The notes beneath the pieces were generated by a model. It did not search any database and was not told where the DNA came from. It saw only the letters and a program-made list of their open reading frames with translations. From positions 124,001-188,000 of the forward strand of contig VXCM01000227.1 in the NCBI GenBank assembly GCA_014773175.1: a DNA stretch of 64,000 nucleotides, in the 5' to 3' direction. Made by a program: the position numbers and the translations under genes. Origin of the DNA: Lucifuga dentata (Eukaryota; Chordata; Actinopteri; Ophidiiformes; Bythitidae). Positions within the stretch are counted from its first letter, which is position 1, and the number at the start of each line of letters is the position of its first letter. Below, in pieces: positions 46,405 to 59,206 of this stretch.

Positions 46405-47690
46405 CCTGCTCTGCTTCCAGTGATAGGAGACAAAAAACAAGAAGGTCAATATGTGGATATCAGAGGGAGCTGCAGAAAGTGCTGCGTATGAAGAATGTAT
46501 ATCAGGATGAAAAAAAGAATGGAGGTTAACTGTGTAAACCACGAGGGTATAAGCAGCAGCAGCACATAACGTCTCTAGGTGACAAATTGTGGACTGTCGG
46601 TCGCTCAGGAAAGGACATAGATCTCCTTTCACAGATCAATAAGTCCTCCTGATGCCTCTGTCACAACCCCGGGCCGGGTGCCGGCTCGTGTCTGATGCTC
46701 CACCCTTCACTGTCCACCAGCCCGCCTCCTGTGTAATTGCCCAGAGGGTTTGCCAAGAGGTGACGAGTACAGGCTTTGAGCGAGGACACGGGGCTCCCAG
46801 CCGACGGAGCCAAGCTTTGATCATGATTACAGATTGCTCTGGCTCGGGGCAGGTGTCTTCCTGAGTCAGCAGCACCCTGCTGAGAGCCCATCAATAAACA
46901 GCAGGAAGGATATCTGCTTGAATACTTCACCTCAGTGACAACACACACCTTTAAACCCTTATAATCCCTCCATATAAAGTGTTGTTCTCTTTGACTGACT
47001 TCAAAGAACAAGTTTCCTGACTTTATTTCTCTTTGTTTTTTTATGGAAAACCCTTCTCTTAAAAAAGAGCTTATATGAAACCCACCCAGGTTTCTCCGTT
47101 TATTTCTTATCAGTCTACACAGGTTTTATTTGGGATTTATTGATGACCTCCTCAGCAGTGCAAACTATTTCTCAGTTCCTACACTGAAAGTCTTTTAAAA
47201 CACTGGAGCCCCTTTTGAAGTTTAGTTTTGGGTGGTGTTTGTGTAGTATAACTGTGTCTTTTCAAACTGAACGCATGGCATCTGGGGAAATCTTCACACG
47301 TTAGTTGCCAGTAGCTAGCCGACAACTGCTTGGGAAGGAGTGTTCAATTTCTCTTAAGTCTTTCACTGTAACTGTCTCTGGAGGATAGAGAACAAAGCTG
47401 TGGATTGACCGCTAACCATATATTTGCCATGTTTCTGTGTGAGCTTTCCTTTGGGTGGAGAGGATGAAGAAGACGCAGAGTGTGTGTGCAGCTTCAGACG
47501 AAAGCTGCAAACCGTTTGGGAGCCCAATCTTTTTAAATAACAAGCTGTCAGACTTTTGTTGAATCATTTGACACTTTGCTGTTCGTCTCCACTGTTTCCC
47601 CTTTATTAAAGACACATACACAGCCATATTAAAGAGCCAGTTCACCCAATTTACAAAGAAGTATCTTTAATCCCTTAAATGGATGCTTTT
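46405..47690. other. Intronic stretch, mostly unique sequence
   Basis: 46640-46880 is GC-richer with open frames in several phases on both strands (70-116 codons), none with a known motif; it could be a conserved non-coding element. Nothing else recognised. Confidence 0.45.
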
Positions 47691-47694
47691 TTTT

Positions 47695-48137
47695 GAGCAT
47701 GTGCTGAACATTGTCAAAGTTGCAAAATTGATTAATTGAAAAATTCATCTAGTTAGTCCTGAACTGCCCTGAAAGCTTCATTTTTGATTGGTCCTTTATT
47801 ATGTTTATATCAACATGCGACATTTGAATTTACCTTCCTGCACACCTTCAAAGCGTGTGACTAGCAAGTGAGTATTTGGCCAGAATCCACCATGCCGCAG
47901 TCTGTGGTTGTGTGGCTGTTGCCAGATTAGCCTAATGCAGCTGGCCAATCAGAACAGAGCGGGATCTAAAGAGATGTTACTTAAAAAGGTCTGTTTTCAC
48001 TCAATGTGCAATTGGTGCTTCAGCAAGGGAGAATAGAAGTGGAACAATGTGTTTTTGCACAATAAACCATTGCAAATATGTCACAATAGCCCCCTAAATG
48101 AAAATAAGAATTTATAAATCTGTATAATATTTCCTGT
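47695..48137 (-). mobile_element. Family B element, copy B5 (reverse)
   Basis: It contains, in inverse, the family blocks ('gaaagcttcatttttgattgg', 'ctggccaatcagaacag', 'ggtctgttttcactcaatgt' and 'aaatctgtataatatttcc' at the right end). The TTAA on the right is mutated. Confidence 0.7.
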
Positions 48138-51100
48138 TTACTCCTATACATAGACGTGTGGATATAGTCAGTTTTGGGAAGGCATATGGTTACTGAATTT
48201 TTCATTTTTTAATCCTTTGAGTTCCACAAATGAAATTCCACTCATCTCCACTGTAATGAGGTGGTGGCAGATGTCTTAAAACTTGTGCAAATTAAACTGT
48301 AATATAGCCCTTTAATACTTCACTCCGCCACACGAATGCTGGGAGCTTTTGCGTGGCAGCTTGGGAGAATATTGGTGTTTGGTAGTGTTGACAGGATGCT
48401 GCAGAAAGCATCGTCTCTACAGCTGTCATTCCTGTAGAGCTACAGTAGTGTCTGACATCAACAGGAAATGACATGTTTTGGTGCCAAGCCAAAAGGATCA
48501 AAGAGCAGGGGCTTGTTTCTGGACTCATTATTTTACAGCCACAACCATACAGTCATGCGGGGATAAACCCGTATGAGAGAACAGGCAGAGACGCCAGCTT
48601 TTTCAGTTGCAGTAGCAAATCTAGACCCAAATGCAATGCAGCCACAAGACATTTGATTTTCAGAAAGGAGTACAACTCTTGCTTTCTTTGGTGTGATCAT
48701 AAAGCTGGTTTAATAATACAGAACGCATCAGACAAGATACATAAAAATACCGCTCAAATCCTGCAGGTCATTTTCTGCATAGATCAACAGCCAACAATTC
48801 CACGTTTTTTTTTTGGTTTTTTTTCAGCTGTTTCTCTGCTTTTCTGACAGGCAAAATAATGGATTGCTCATCTTCAGCTGTATTGCCGGAGGAACTGGAA
48901 ACTAAATGATCACAGAGTCCCAAACACAGTGGAGGCTGGTGAGGGAGAAGCTGAGATAATAATGGACATTTACTGCCAATGTCCCAGCAGGGTATTGTGG
49001 GGTGTACGCTGCACAGTCTCAGCTTTTATTAACTTTTTTTTTTTTTTTTTGCTTGCAGCCAGGGTCAGTTTACAGGATCGCTTGGAGACTAACCTTGATG
49101 TCTGTGCTGTTCATGGGTGATGTGCAGTTCAACTACTGAGTGACTGATGTCAAATTCGCTTGTCTCTGTAATATCCACCTCTGCCACCTCACACCAGAAA
49201 GCTGATGGAGTTACAGAGACGGAAAACTCCCCTGGATAACAGTTAATTCCTGAGCCAATGCGCTGTGGGAGGAAGGCATCGATATAACAGGCAAAAATCG
49301 AATATCTAGTCGAATCCACACTTTGTCCACTCTGTTATGTGACTGACAGTCTCCACATTATCAGCAGGCCTGAGTGTGCCTGTGACTTCTCAGCTTCTAT
49401 TATCTCCCACTTTGCACATGACAAGCGATTCGGCATCCATCACGAGCAAGGCTGAGAGCACTCCATAAGAAAAAAGAAAAAAAACCCAACAAAAAAAAAA
49501 AAAAAAANAAAAAAAAAAAAAAAACACTCAGGCCATGCAGCCACTTACTCTGTGGTTATCTTCAAAAGTCAGCTGGTGAGCACTTCATGGTCAGGCTGAA
49601 ACATGTTGAGCAGAACAGCTCTTGAAGGACATTATTTCCCCAATCTAGCAGCTTCCACAAAGATTCACCAATGTTAAAAATAACATCAAATTCATTCCTG
49701 TTGCTGATGTGTTAGAACAATACATCCAGCTACTGAAACTATGCCGTTATGACAAGAAATCCACCGAATCGTTTTTTTATTTGGATAATTTCACACTGAA
49801 ATAAGAGCATCAGACATTGTGAATAAGCCGCATTGAATCTGAAATGCCAACTTGAGTATTTTCTTATGAAGGCGTACATTCAGTTTTCATGCCTTTTTGT
49901 GTTCTGCCAGAGAAACACAAAACAGCAGCAGGCAGAAATGGGAGTTGCCCTGAGGGGAATGCCAACAGAGCGCCAGCGTTCCAGGAGCGCTATCATGGCA
50001 GTCATGATACGGACACATTCGCTAATGATCAAGTCCTCGCTGCCGTGCTGGAGATAAGTAGATGTGAGCGATACCGCTGGCAGTGGAGCTCTACGGTTCA
50101 ACTCTGAAGGGCTCGGCCCCACATATAATCACTCTGTAATTACTAATCCTCCAGTCTGCTTCACTTTAACAGGTGACACTCATGTCTTTAGTTGTTCTCC
50201 ATTAAAAGCTGTCTGGTTTCCTTCCAAATGCCCCCCCCATAATGGTGCTTAGGAAGTCTTGCACATACAAGTACAGTCAACACTAGTGTGGAGACGGTGA
50301 TGACTTTCATGTATTTTACAATGCAGTAATATGTTGTCAGTTGTTGGATACTACAACAACTCACAGACACAGAACGTCAAAACAATTTTAAACTACTCTA
50401 TTTTGTGAATATTTCTTCAGGTTTCAGAAAAACTTTCAGGATTTTCATGCTTTTACATCAGTTGAAGGATTATAAGCTCCTCCAATGTTAAAAAAAGCAT
50501 TATGCCATCAAGCAAATTCAAGGCTGAGATACATTTTTACCTAGCAAAGTAAAAAGTAGCACAAAATAGACTTAAATGAAGTTCAAGTACCTCAGAATTG
50601 TACTTAAGTGTGAGACCTGAGTAAATGTACTTAGTTACTTTCCACCCCTGACATTCTCTCATTTCTTTGTTTGATTCATGCATGTGCTCTTTACTGGAGC
50701 AGAAAAATGAAAAGAAAAGTGGAAGTTGAGCATTCCGCTCCTTTCCAAAGGGAATACGGGAACAAAGATATCCTTTGATCCAGCAGAATGCCTTTGCTCT
50801 CTGCTCTAATTCTGGGCCTGACCTAGTCTGAGCCCCCCGGTGTTGTTCTCCCAGGCCCAGCAAGCTGTCTACACCCAGTTCCTAGCCTATAGGCTCGCTG
50901 TGATCCCCATGGCAACAGCGACCTGGCTCCAGTTACTCCAGAATATTACAGAAAGTTTTTTTCTGGATGTGATTTAGAGTCATACTGTGATTGGACCCCA
51001 AGCTTTTAATCACACGTTTCTTGCTGCTGGATGCTGAGCTTAAGTTGGCTCAGAAGTTGATGTCTCCAGCAGGAGATGGTGTGGATGACTTGCAGTGATT

Positions 51101-51195
51101 AAATATGAGTTATTCTTGTGTTTTATAGACTCGCCACCATGCTGAAAACACCAACATCATACAAACACTGACCAGCATAGTTTGTGTCTTTCATT
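48138..51195. other. Intronic stretch with transposon ends and homopolymer joins
   Basis: No genes recognised. Near 48928, 'cagtggaggctggtgaggga' resembles the CAGTGGCGGCTGGTG end of Tip100/Zaphod-type hAT elements. An A-run with one N lies at about 49492-49524, and a family C copy at 50395-50648 is listed separately. Confidence 0.4.
50395..50648 (+). mobile_element. Family C element, 3' part
   Basis: It ends '...gaattgtacttaagtgtgag', 'gagtaaatgtacttagttac', 'tttccaccc', the usual end of the family, and shares 'gattttcatgctttt' and 'gaaggattataagctcctcc' with the copy at 28943-29312. Confidence 0.7.
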
Positions 51196-51199
51196 TTAA

Positions 51200-51255
51200 A
51201 GGGAACACGTTATACAGATTTCCTTTGATTTGTCTATTTTTAAGCCTCTACAATA
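51200..51255 (+). mobile_element. Family B element, 56-bp stub B6 cut by the hAT copy
   Basis: After TTAA (51196-51199) the sequence agggaacacgttatacagat, ttcc and the 'tctatttttaagcc' block match the family B start, then break off exactly where the hAT end TAGGGCTG begins (51256). Confidence 0.65.
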
Positions 51256-51735
51256 GGGCTGAAATAAAATCTTGATTTTTTTCACACTGATGGCCAATTT
51301 TTGATTTTTTTTTTTTTTTTTTTTTTTTTTNGTTTGCTGCACACCGTGAAGCATGCAGCAAACAGGCCTGTAAAGTTTATAGGAGATCCGCGCCGTGAAG
51401 CACAAAACCGAACAACTTCCAAATGATGAAGTGACGTTACCTTTTTTAGAAACGAGCTCATCTTCAGCCCAAGTGTTTGTTAGCATCTTGCTGCATGTCT
51501 GACCTGCTGAAAGCTTCGTGGGTGTGAGATCAACCAGCGTGACGGACCGTTGATTGGTAAAGTTGGAAACCATGTCTGTGTCCGCTGCAGGCGGAGCTGT
51601 GGACCCTCACGGACACGCGAAAGTATAAACAAGGCTTGTAGGTTTAACGCCACAAAACGGGAACGGGTTTGATTGATGGAGAGTGAACCACTGCTGCATT
51701 TTCCCCGTTAAAAATAGTTAGGTAGTAGTCCCTAC
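51256..51735 (+). mobile_element. hAT-like element, copy H2
   Basis: It starts tagggctgaaat, followed by a T-run with one N (51331). The core from 'gacggaccgttgattggta' (51540) through 'tttccccgttaaaaatag' matches copy H1 at 16797-17040 closely. The right terminus is missing; similarity stops near 51735. Confidence 0.6.
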
Positions 51736-54700
51736 TATATTACAAAATAAAAATGAGGATAAAACACAAAAAACAATCCATTAATTATCATTAATCATTA
51801 AGTAAATGATTTGAGAAATTCTTCCACCGCTGGCAGATTTACTGTATGACTAATGGCAATAAAGTCCAGGGAAGTTTGTGACTGAATTATGAGTCTTGCT
51901 AATGTTTTACGCTCTCAAGGCAGACATGGGAGAGATAACGTATCACTGCTGATGTCATTATTCCCACCTACCAACACACATTGGTGCAGTGGGAAAAACA
52001 GGATTGTCACATATTCTCACAGTTCTTTATTGCTTGTCCACCAACAGTCCTATATATGGCCATCCGTCTCCCACTGATCCTCATGAACACATACAAATAT
52101 GGGTAAAGCCTGTGTTCTGTCCTGTTTATAGTCTGCAAGCTCTCCTCTGAGACCAAGTCCACATTGGACATTCCAGAGAACTTGTGTTATGCTTTCACAG
52201 GGCTGCTTTTTGGATTGAGTGAATAAGAGTGAATAGCGTCTTATTCCAGAGCGCTTCCACAGGCTTTGTCTGCAGTCTAGATCAGGTAAGTGTCTGACTT
52301 TAAGCTGCCAGTTTTATTTATGCTTTGGTGTTTTGTTGCTGCCGGATTCTTTCTCGCTGAGGTTCAGGGGAAGGCCAGTCAACGTGGTGCCACTTAACTG
52401 TTGAGGCTTGACTACAATCTGTTCGCCAATGGTAAAAATAGACTTCAGGAACTCGTTACCAACTGAATGCTGGTGAGGTGACTGCATAAAATCTCCATGT
52501 AAAATGTGAATTTAAAGGTAACTTGTAGCTTAACTTGCGTATTTTACATGACAGACCGCTGACCAACACAAGACTCTGGGGATTCCTTCAAATATTGACC
52601 CTATCTCCTCACTCCGTCTTAGCTCTGCACCCCCTGCTGCTGTGGAAACCAGATCCTATAATGGGAAGAGCCCACCCAACTGCTGACCAGCTGGAATGAG
52701 AGTCTGGGAAGCAAAGCAAAGCTGAAGTCACACTGTTTTGTCTTCAACCCAAACACTAAACCCTCTCCAGTCTCCACAACTACAGCCGCAGGCAACAAAA
52801 TGGAGATTACTGTTCAGCTTGTGTCAGCCTAATAAAAACTGAGGCGTGCACAGTTTTTTTTCCCAAGACAAATTTTTATGCAGCTCAATTACATGGCTGT
52901 CATTTTATGATAATGACAGGAGTGACATTTCCCTTATTACGACAACAAGGTGCCTTTGATGGTGTATTTCTAGTGCTTCAAAAAGCCCAGATTGCACTTT
53001 TCAGAAGCCTTCACATTAGAAGTGAAGTCTAATTCATATTGATCACTAAACACACACAAACAGTCTCTCCAGGGTCTGCAGCATCTAATTTATACACTGT
53101 AGGTTGAATTCATAACGGAAAAATCCTTAAGTGTTGCTGGGTTCGCATTCACAATCACCTTCTAAATATAGATTTTAGCCGTCTGCTGTGAAGGAAACAG
53201 AAGATGTGAAATTTACTCACTTCAAACACTTTCACTTACAAGTGTGCTCATTAAAATCCTCTCAAATGGAGTTTTTAGCCATGGTGAAGGTGGGGAAGTT
53301 GAAGGGGTAGAGGGCAACAGAATATATTTACCCTAAATTCCCAGCATTCCTTAAGGCAGACAGTGAAGGCAGACCAGACCTTAACCTCTGCTCACGGGAC
53401 ATTAATACACGCAGATTAAACTGCAGACATGCTAAAACAAAGTGTGCACACAGGGAAAGGAGAAAGCAACAAATTCACACATGGAAACGCACATTTGTCA
53501 CCGCATGCAAGTAACGTGACTCAGGCGAGCTGCGAGGAAACAAATTTCACAGCACTCCTACGCTGCTGCTGACAGACAAATGCATGTGCACAGAGACACA
53601 AACCGCCATCATGCTGGAGTCTGATCTGCAGCTGCCAGGCGACACCTTCACCTGTCTGCCGGCTTGGCCAAATGCGCCTTTGTGACCTACTGAGGAAAAG
53701 CTTCGCTCCTCGAGCTGCACGCTGACCCTGATCTAATTCTCACCAAGACAGAAGCGTCTCTTTTCCGCACATTACCTGCCACAAGTACTTCAGCTCTACA
53801 TGAACCTGTTAATTCTATTCCTGGCAATGGTCTTTCAGACACTTGAGTCAAATGGAGTCAAATTAAATGAGACGTTCACAAGTCAAATTGGTGTAAAAAA
53901 AAAGAAAAATGACTCACTCTTAAGAGGCTGTTCATGTTGTCTCTTTGGGGTATGGACGTTTACGATAAAATGTATCTGTGGTTTGAGGGTAAAGGAACTT
54001 AAGATAGGCAATTACTGCAGATTCTTTTTTTTGAATACCAAAATAGACCACTGTCGACTCTTCTACACTGCCATTTTATTTGCAGATCAGTCTCCATACA
54101 TCCATACATACATACATTCTATTTCCTCACTGGTCTGCTATTTGACCGAAGAGAAAGAAGCAGAAAAGAAGTATTGACCCCACGTTCCTCCTCACTGGCA
54201 AGAACAGGGTATAATTAACTGTAGTGTTAAAGCTACGGTGCCTGTGAGGCTGTAAAACAGGGTATGAATACTGAGCAAAGTACTTTATCCCACAGGGCTC
54301 AGACTCAATCCATCCAATCTATATTTATTCATTTATTCAGCTGACTCGTGCCCTCAGACTCCCAAAGAGATGCCCAACAGGTCAGTCATGGGCTTTCCAT
54401 CTTCTTTATCCCTAATTAGACATAACATGCAGTGAAGTTAAGAACAAAACAAGAGCAAGATTTTGCGTTTTTCTTCCCTTCTTCTCTCTTTATGTTTCTG
54501 CTCAGACAAAAGGTTTTGCTTTTTTATGCCTGCTGTGATGGCTGAAACCACATGAAAGGGTTTATTCTGTATCTTACCTGTGACTGAATCGTTATTCACT
54601 GTAAGTACAGGCTGGAGCATTGACATCAACAATGCCTTCCACAATGTGTGTCAACACTGATACAGAGAAACAGAGCTGCCGCCATCTGTTAAGCATCTGC

Positions 54701-57700
54701 CTAAGTAGTAGTGTTTCATCCATTCACCCACACAAATTCCCTGTTTTTACACGATAGAGAGCAAAAACCCCGGCCCGTCCATCGCTAAGATGTGATTTGT
54801 GTTAGCAATCACATTCTGTCAGCTTTGTCCTTTTTATTAATAAACCAGAGGGGAAAGTCCTGCTATCAATTTAGGTAATCGCAGAAGAAAACAAACTGTT
54901 TGAGATTAAATGAACGAGCTTCACAAACTTACTCATTCCCCTCACTCGCTCCTCATTTTTTTTTTATGGTTGCATTAATGCTAGACACGACTACAGACTA
55001 CAGGCGCTTTCTAGAACTGTTCTGTTCCAAGCGGCAAAAACATCCCAATATGCAGCATGCCTGGTACTATGGTAGTGAAAACAATGACATAATGGAGGAA
55101 GAGGCTGAAATAACCCTCCAGTCTGTCCTTTGGTCCCTCAGACTTCCTGTTTGACCAACGTAAATCCCTGCTGATGCTCAGCTTTCCATCCTGTTTCTGC
55201 TCGTCTCTCTATCACTCTCATTCTTTCTCTTCTCTTTTTTTTCATTCTTGCTTGCTGAGCCCAGGTCCACTCCTAGGGTCACTGGGTACTGGCCCAATTT
55301 ATATTTTTTTCTGTTCACAGCGGACAGCAATGTGCATGGAGTGGGAGGAGGAGGAGGAGGGAGAGGGAAGGAGATGGAGAAGGAGAGAGGAAGGACACAG
55401 AGAGGGGTGGACAGAAAGTAGAATTAGGCGAAAGGTGAAACAAGCCTGAAATAGAGAGTTTCGGATCATGAGTGACAGAAATAATACTGCAGTAACCCCA
55501 AAATTGAGGGTCATAAAAAGAAGTTCATGGTAAGAAAGATTGAGGGTCAGCGAGGGAGAGAGAGATACACCGGAGAAAACAGACTGCCTATATGGTGGAC
55601 AGGCTGCATTTTACTTCGCTCTGGGTCCAAACAGCCCTGGAGAAGGTGGCGGAGGAGGTGGTGAGGGAGCTGTATGTTGAGCAAAAATAGCTGCCGGGCC
55701 GAATGAGCGCATTACAGTCTTGCGAGAGTGGTTGCACTTTAGGTGATCAATCAAGCAGAGGAAGAGACGTCCAGTTTATAACCATCAGTGGCCGGAAACG
55801 TAAGCAATGAGGAGCAAAATGGCATTGTAAAAACCATTATACGAGGCTTATGTCCACGCTGTAATGGTTTTCTCCACTCAAATATGGCTCAATACTATCT
55901 CATTAGTTTTATGCAATGTCTACATGGCAGATGAGACAACCAATCATCAAACATCATGTCAAACCAGAAGGTCGATGAGGAGGACAGAGTACTGAGAGGT
56001 TTCTGGAAGTCAAAGTAACATGACACATCTCCTGGAAATGTCTTATGATCCTGCAGCATGAAACGGCAAATAGCAAGAGGCATGATTCAAATCAGAATAT
56101 TCCCACTTCTCTTCATTCCAAAGCCTTCTTCATAAGGATGCTGTTTCATTTTGTTGTACCTCCCAAAAATGAGTGCTGGCGGTATGAGGGGAGTGGAAGT
56201 ACACATTCTGGGATTGGGTGGGATCCAGCTGGCAACAGCTCACAAAGCCAACACAAGGACAACGCTCCTGGCTGTGCTGGTATGGCACTCCAACAGGACA
56301 ACATGCTCCTCTGCCAAATAGCCCTTGGCAACATTACGGAAGCCGCGGTGGCAGCCCATCTGTAATTTATTTACATCTTAAATTTATCGCTCACATGCCC
56401 TTGACATGTATTTTCAGCTATAGGAAGTAGCACACGCAGACATGGTAAATTTACTGTACTGTACTTCCATCTGGCCCGAACAACACATGATCGGGGACAA
56501 TATATTGCATGTTGTGTATCATATTCCTCTGAGGGAACAATAGAGCTACTCAATACAGACACACTTAAAACTGAGGCAAACATAACTGAAACTGAGCGCG
56601 TCCTCTCTGCGGCTTCATATTGTTCATTTACTGACATTCCACACCAATGTGGGCAAACGAGATCCTGCCTCAGCGGTGTAAACAGAGCCAATCAACCCGA
56701 AAACAAAACGGGGAATCGTTCCCAGAAGGGAATGCAGCCAATTATTGGACAGTTCAGATCAACTGCAGAGTCAGTGGAAGCTGGTGTGGGAAATATTCAA
56801 CCAGTACAGCCAACAAGCCTGTGCACACCGTGGAGGGCAGAGCCAGCGAATCACTTTGATTCCTCCACAAACATCCAGCCGAATTTGATTTTGTCGACTT
56901 CTAGTAACTTCTGATTTCACTTTTCTTTTGAACTTTACTTGCCCTTCTTCTCGAGTGAAATCAAAACCAAAAGCCTTGCAACACGCCAGTCAGCACAAAT
57001 AAAAGAAGATAAATGTTTGGCCAATAAATTATAAGCTTGTCATCTCATTCTGAAGGAGCTCACATGGGAGCACCAGAAAGCTGAGATGAATGCACAAATC
57101 TCCATTTTTTTTTCTGATCCCATGTCATCAAAGCACTGTCAAAACTCGAGGGTAATATTTAATGTAAAAGACATTAAATGTCTCGATCAATAATAAACGG
57201 TCTTAGCTCATTCTGCAGTGATGGCATTGAATTTTCCACAGAAAATTTAGAAGTTCTTCGTATTTCTCAACAGTGACAGAAAATTAGACTCCATATAGGC
57301 TCCTGCTGACCACAACCTTTCCCTTATGGCTATGAATTGTGCTGTGTTGAGTTGTTTCAAACATTTTTTTTTTTTATCCCTTGGGGAATACTACACTTCA
57401 TAAGTCAGTACTTCTACTTATACAGCAGCAGTCCTGAAGGAGAATGCACCACCTCCTATGATATCCTCTATCTGTACCCTAGATACCAGCAAACTCGATG
57501 TGAAACTCCAGCTTGTCATGCATCGTACAGTTTGAAGAATGCAGCATAGAAATAACTGATCTCATTTGGAGATTTTAGGCATGTTTTGGATCATGTCGCT
57601 GTCTTTCCTTTAATGCAAATGCTGCAAATCAATGCATATTCCTGTAACCCTTTGAGGCGTTGAATCGTGTCTGTTTTGTTTGCTGACTGGGTCGTTGTCA

Positions 57701-58100
57701 CCGACGTAAATGAACCAAACACTCCACTTGACGTTCGTATTTGGCATCTCAGAGATACACAGTCAGTCTTCTTTGGCTTTAATGTGATGAATCTGAATCC
57801 TCATGATTATCCAAAACAAAGAGCGCATTTCTAAAGCAGCTGATCCTTTGTTGGCATCCCTGTGTTTTTCTCTTCTTATTTGGACAAAAAAACATGAATT
57901 AGTCCATTTTCGACTTAAAAAATGGAATGCTGAGGCTGTTTTATACTGGCATCTCCACATTGTTTTCCTGCCAGTTTAAAATGATTTCCAGATTTCATTT
58001 TTAAGGTATTGTTGGTATTGTTGGTCTTGGCAGTAGGCTATATCACAAACCCTTTAATTACTAAAAACTGGTTACACACTACACGAATTTAGGCCAAATC
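51736..58100. other. Intronic stretch, mostly unique sequence
   Basis: No genes recognised. Minor features are a CATA run near 54108-54119, a G/A-rich patch at 55344-55440 with its low-complexity frame, and a GC-richer patch at 56160-56360 with open frames on both strands but no known motif. No named repeats were seen. Confidence 0.45.
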
Positions 58101-58103
58101 TAA

Positions 58104-58745
58104 AGGACCATACTGGCCATTTTGTATGTTTGAGCCTAATATATTTAATTTGCATACAAGTATGGTTACTGTCAATCATTTCCCAAAGGATAAAACCATA
58201 TTTCAGCTTTCCTGAAATTTTGCGAAATCTCTTAATCTTTCAAAATCAAATATTCAAGTGATACACCCACCTTAAAAATTGATGTTTCGCCTGCTAATAG
58301 TTACACAGCCTTATGAAGTCACAGTCATTTAAAATTTTCGATAAACGCAGGTCCTCTTTTGGGACTATTTTCCCCGGTGGAGAATTCACTCCACGCTTTT
58401 TATTGCGATTAAACGCTAAAATTATGTAACTTCTAAAATAAACCTGAATACAAGTCTTGTTAGTGATGATGGATTACCTATCCTAAAAATGTTTCAAGTA
58501 TCAATAAGTTCATTTTAATAGCGGAATGAACTGAAACTAATGGCGGTCTGGAAGGTAGGAAAAATATTTTTAATTCACTGTTCCAGTAGTATGCTTTGGA
58601 AATGATTGTCANGGTCTGGAAGGTAGGAAAAATATTTTTAATTCACTGTTCCAGTAGTATGCTTTGGAAATGATTGTCAGTAATGTTATGTGTACGAAAA
58701 TTGAATATATACGGCTCAAACATGCTAAATGGATGGTATGGTCCT
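58104..58745 (+). mobile_element. Family A inverted-repeat element, copy A8 with assembly duplication
   Basis: The left flank is CTAA (one change from TTAA) at 58100-58103, the right flank TTAA at 58746-58749. The interior follows the consensus. A 67-base segment starting 'ggtctggaaggtagg' stands on both sides of the single N at 58612, so the real element is about 68 bp shorter. Confidence 0.85.
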
Positions 58746-58749
58746 TTAA

Positions 58750-59164
58750 CTCTCTCAGACATGCAGTAAGATGAGACAGAGGGTAAATCATAAAACACAG
58801 CACCAGATTTAACATGCCGATAAGCGTGAATAGCGCCACACGACCACGTTCCCTCATTCAGAAATGCTTGTTATGTTTATTTCAGCATTTGCCTCTTCCT
58901 GATTTTCATGTTGTGGAAGCCATTCATAAAATACACCATCACGCAAAAATTAAGAACTATTTCAGTCTGGTTGTAAATTTCAGCAGTATGAAATCAGAGT
59001 GATTTATCAGAGTTTTAAACTGTTTTTGTCCCAGATGTGTTAGTGTTCAGTAGATGTGATAAATAAGCTCACTCAGCTGATCAGTCAGTGTATTTAAATA
59101 GAGAGTTTTGATTTGATCTCGCACACATTTTCATGGCACTTTGCCTCTTCTTCATGCATCAACC

Positions 59165-59206
<42 letters not shown>

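Noticed and set aside
45872..46632. Long minus-strand frames of 105-194 codons
   Set aside because: They are Ser/Phe/Leu-rich translations of a G/A-rich low-complexity tract and run through an N-broken A homopolymer.
55320..55445. Glu/Arg-rich frame as an acidic nuclear protein exon
   Set aside because: It is a simple GGA/GAG repeat tract without conserved flanks or splice sites.
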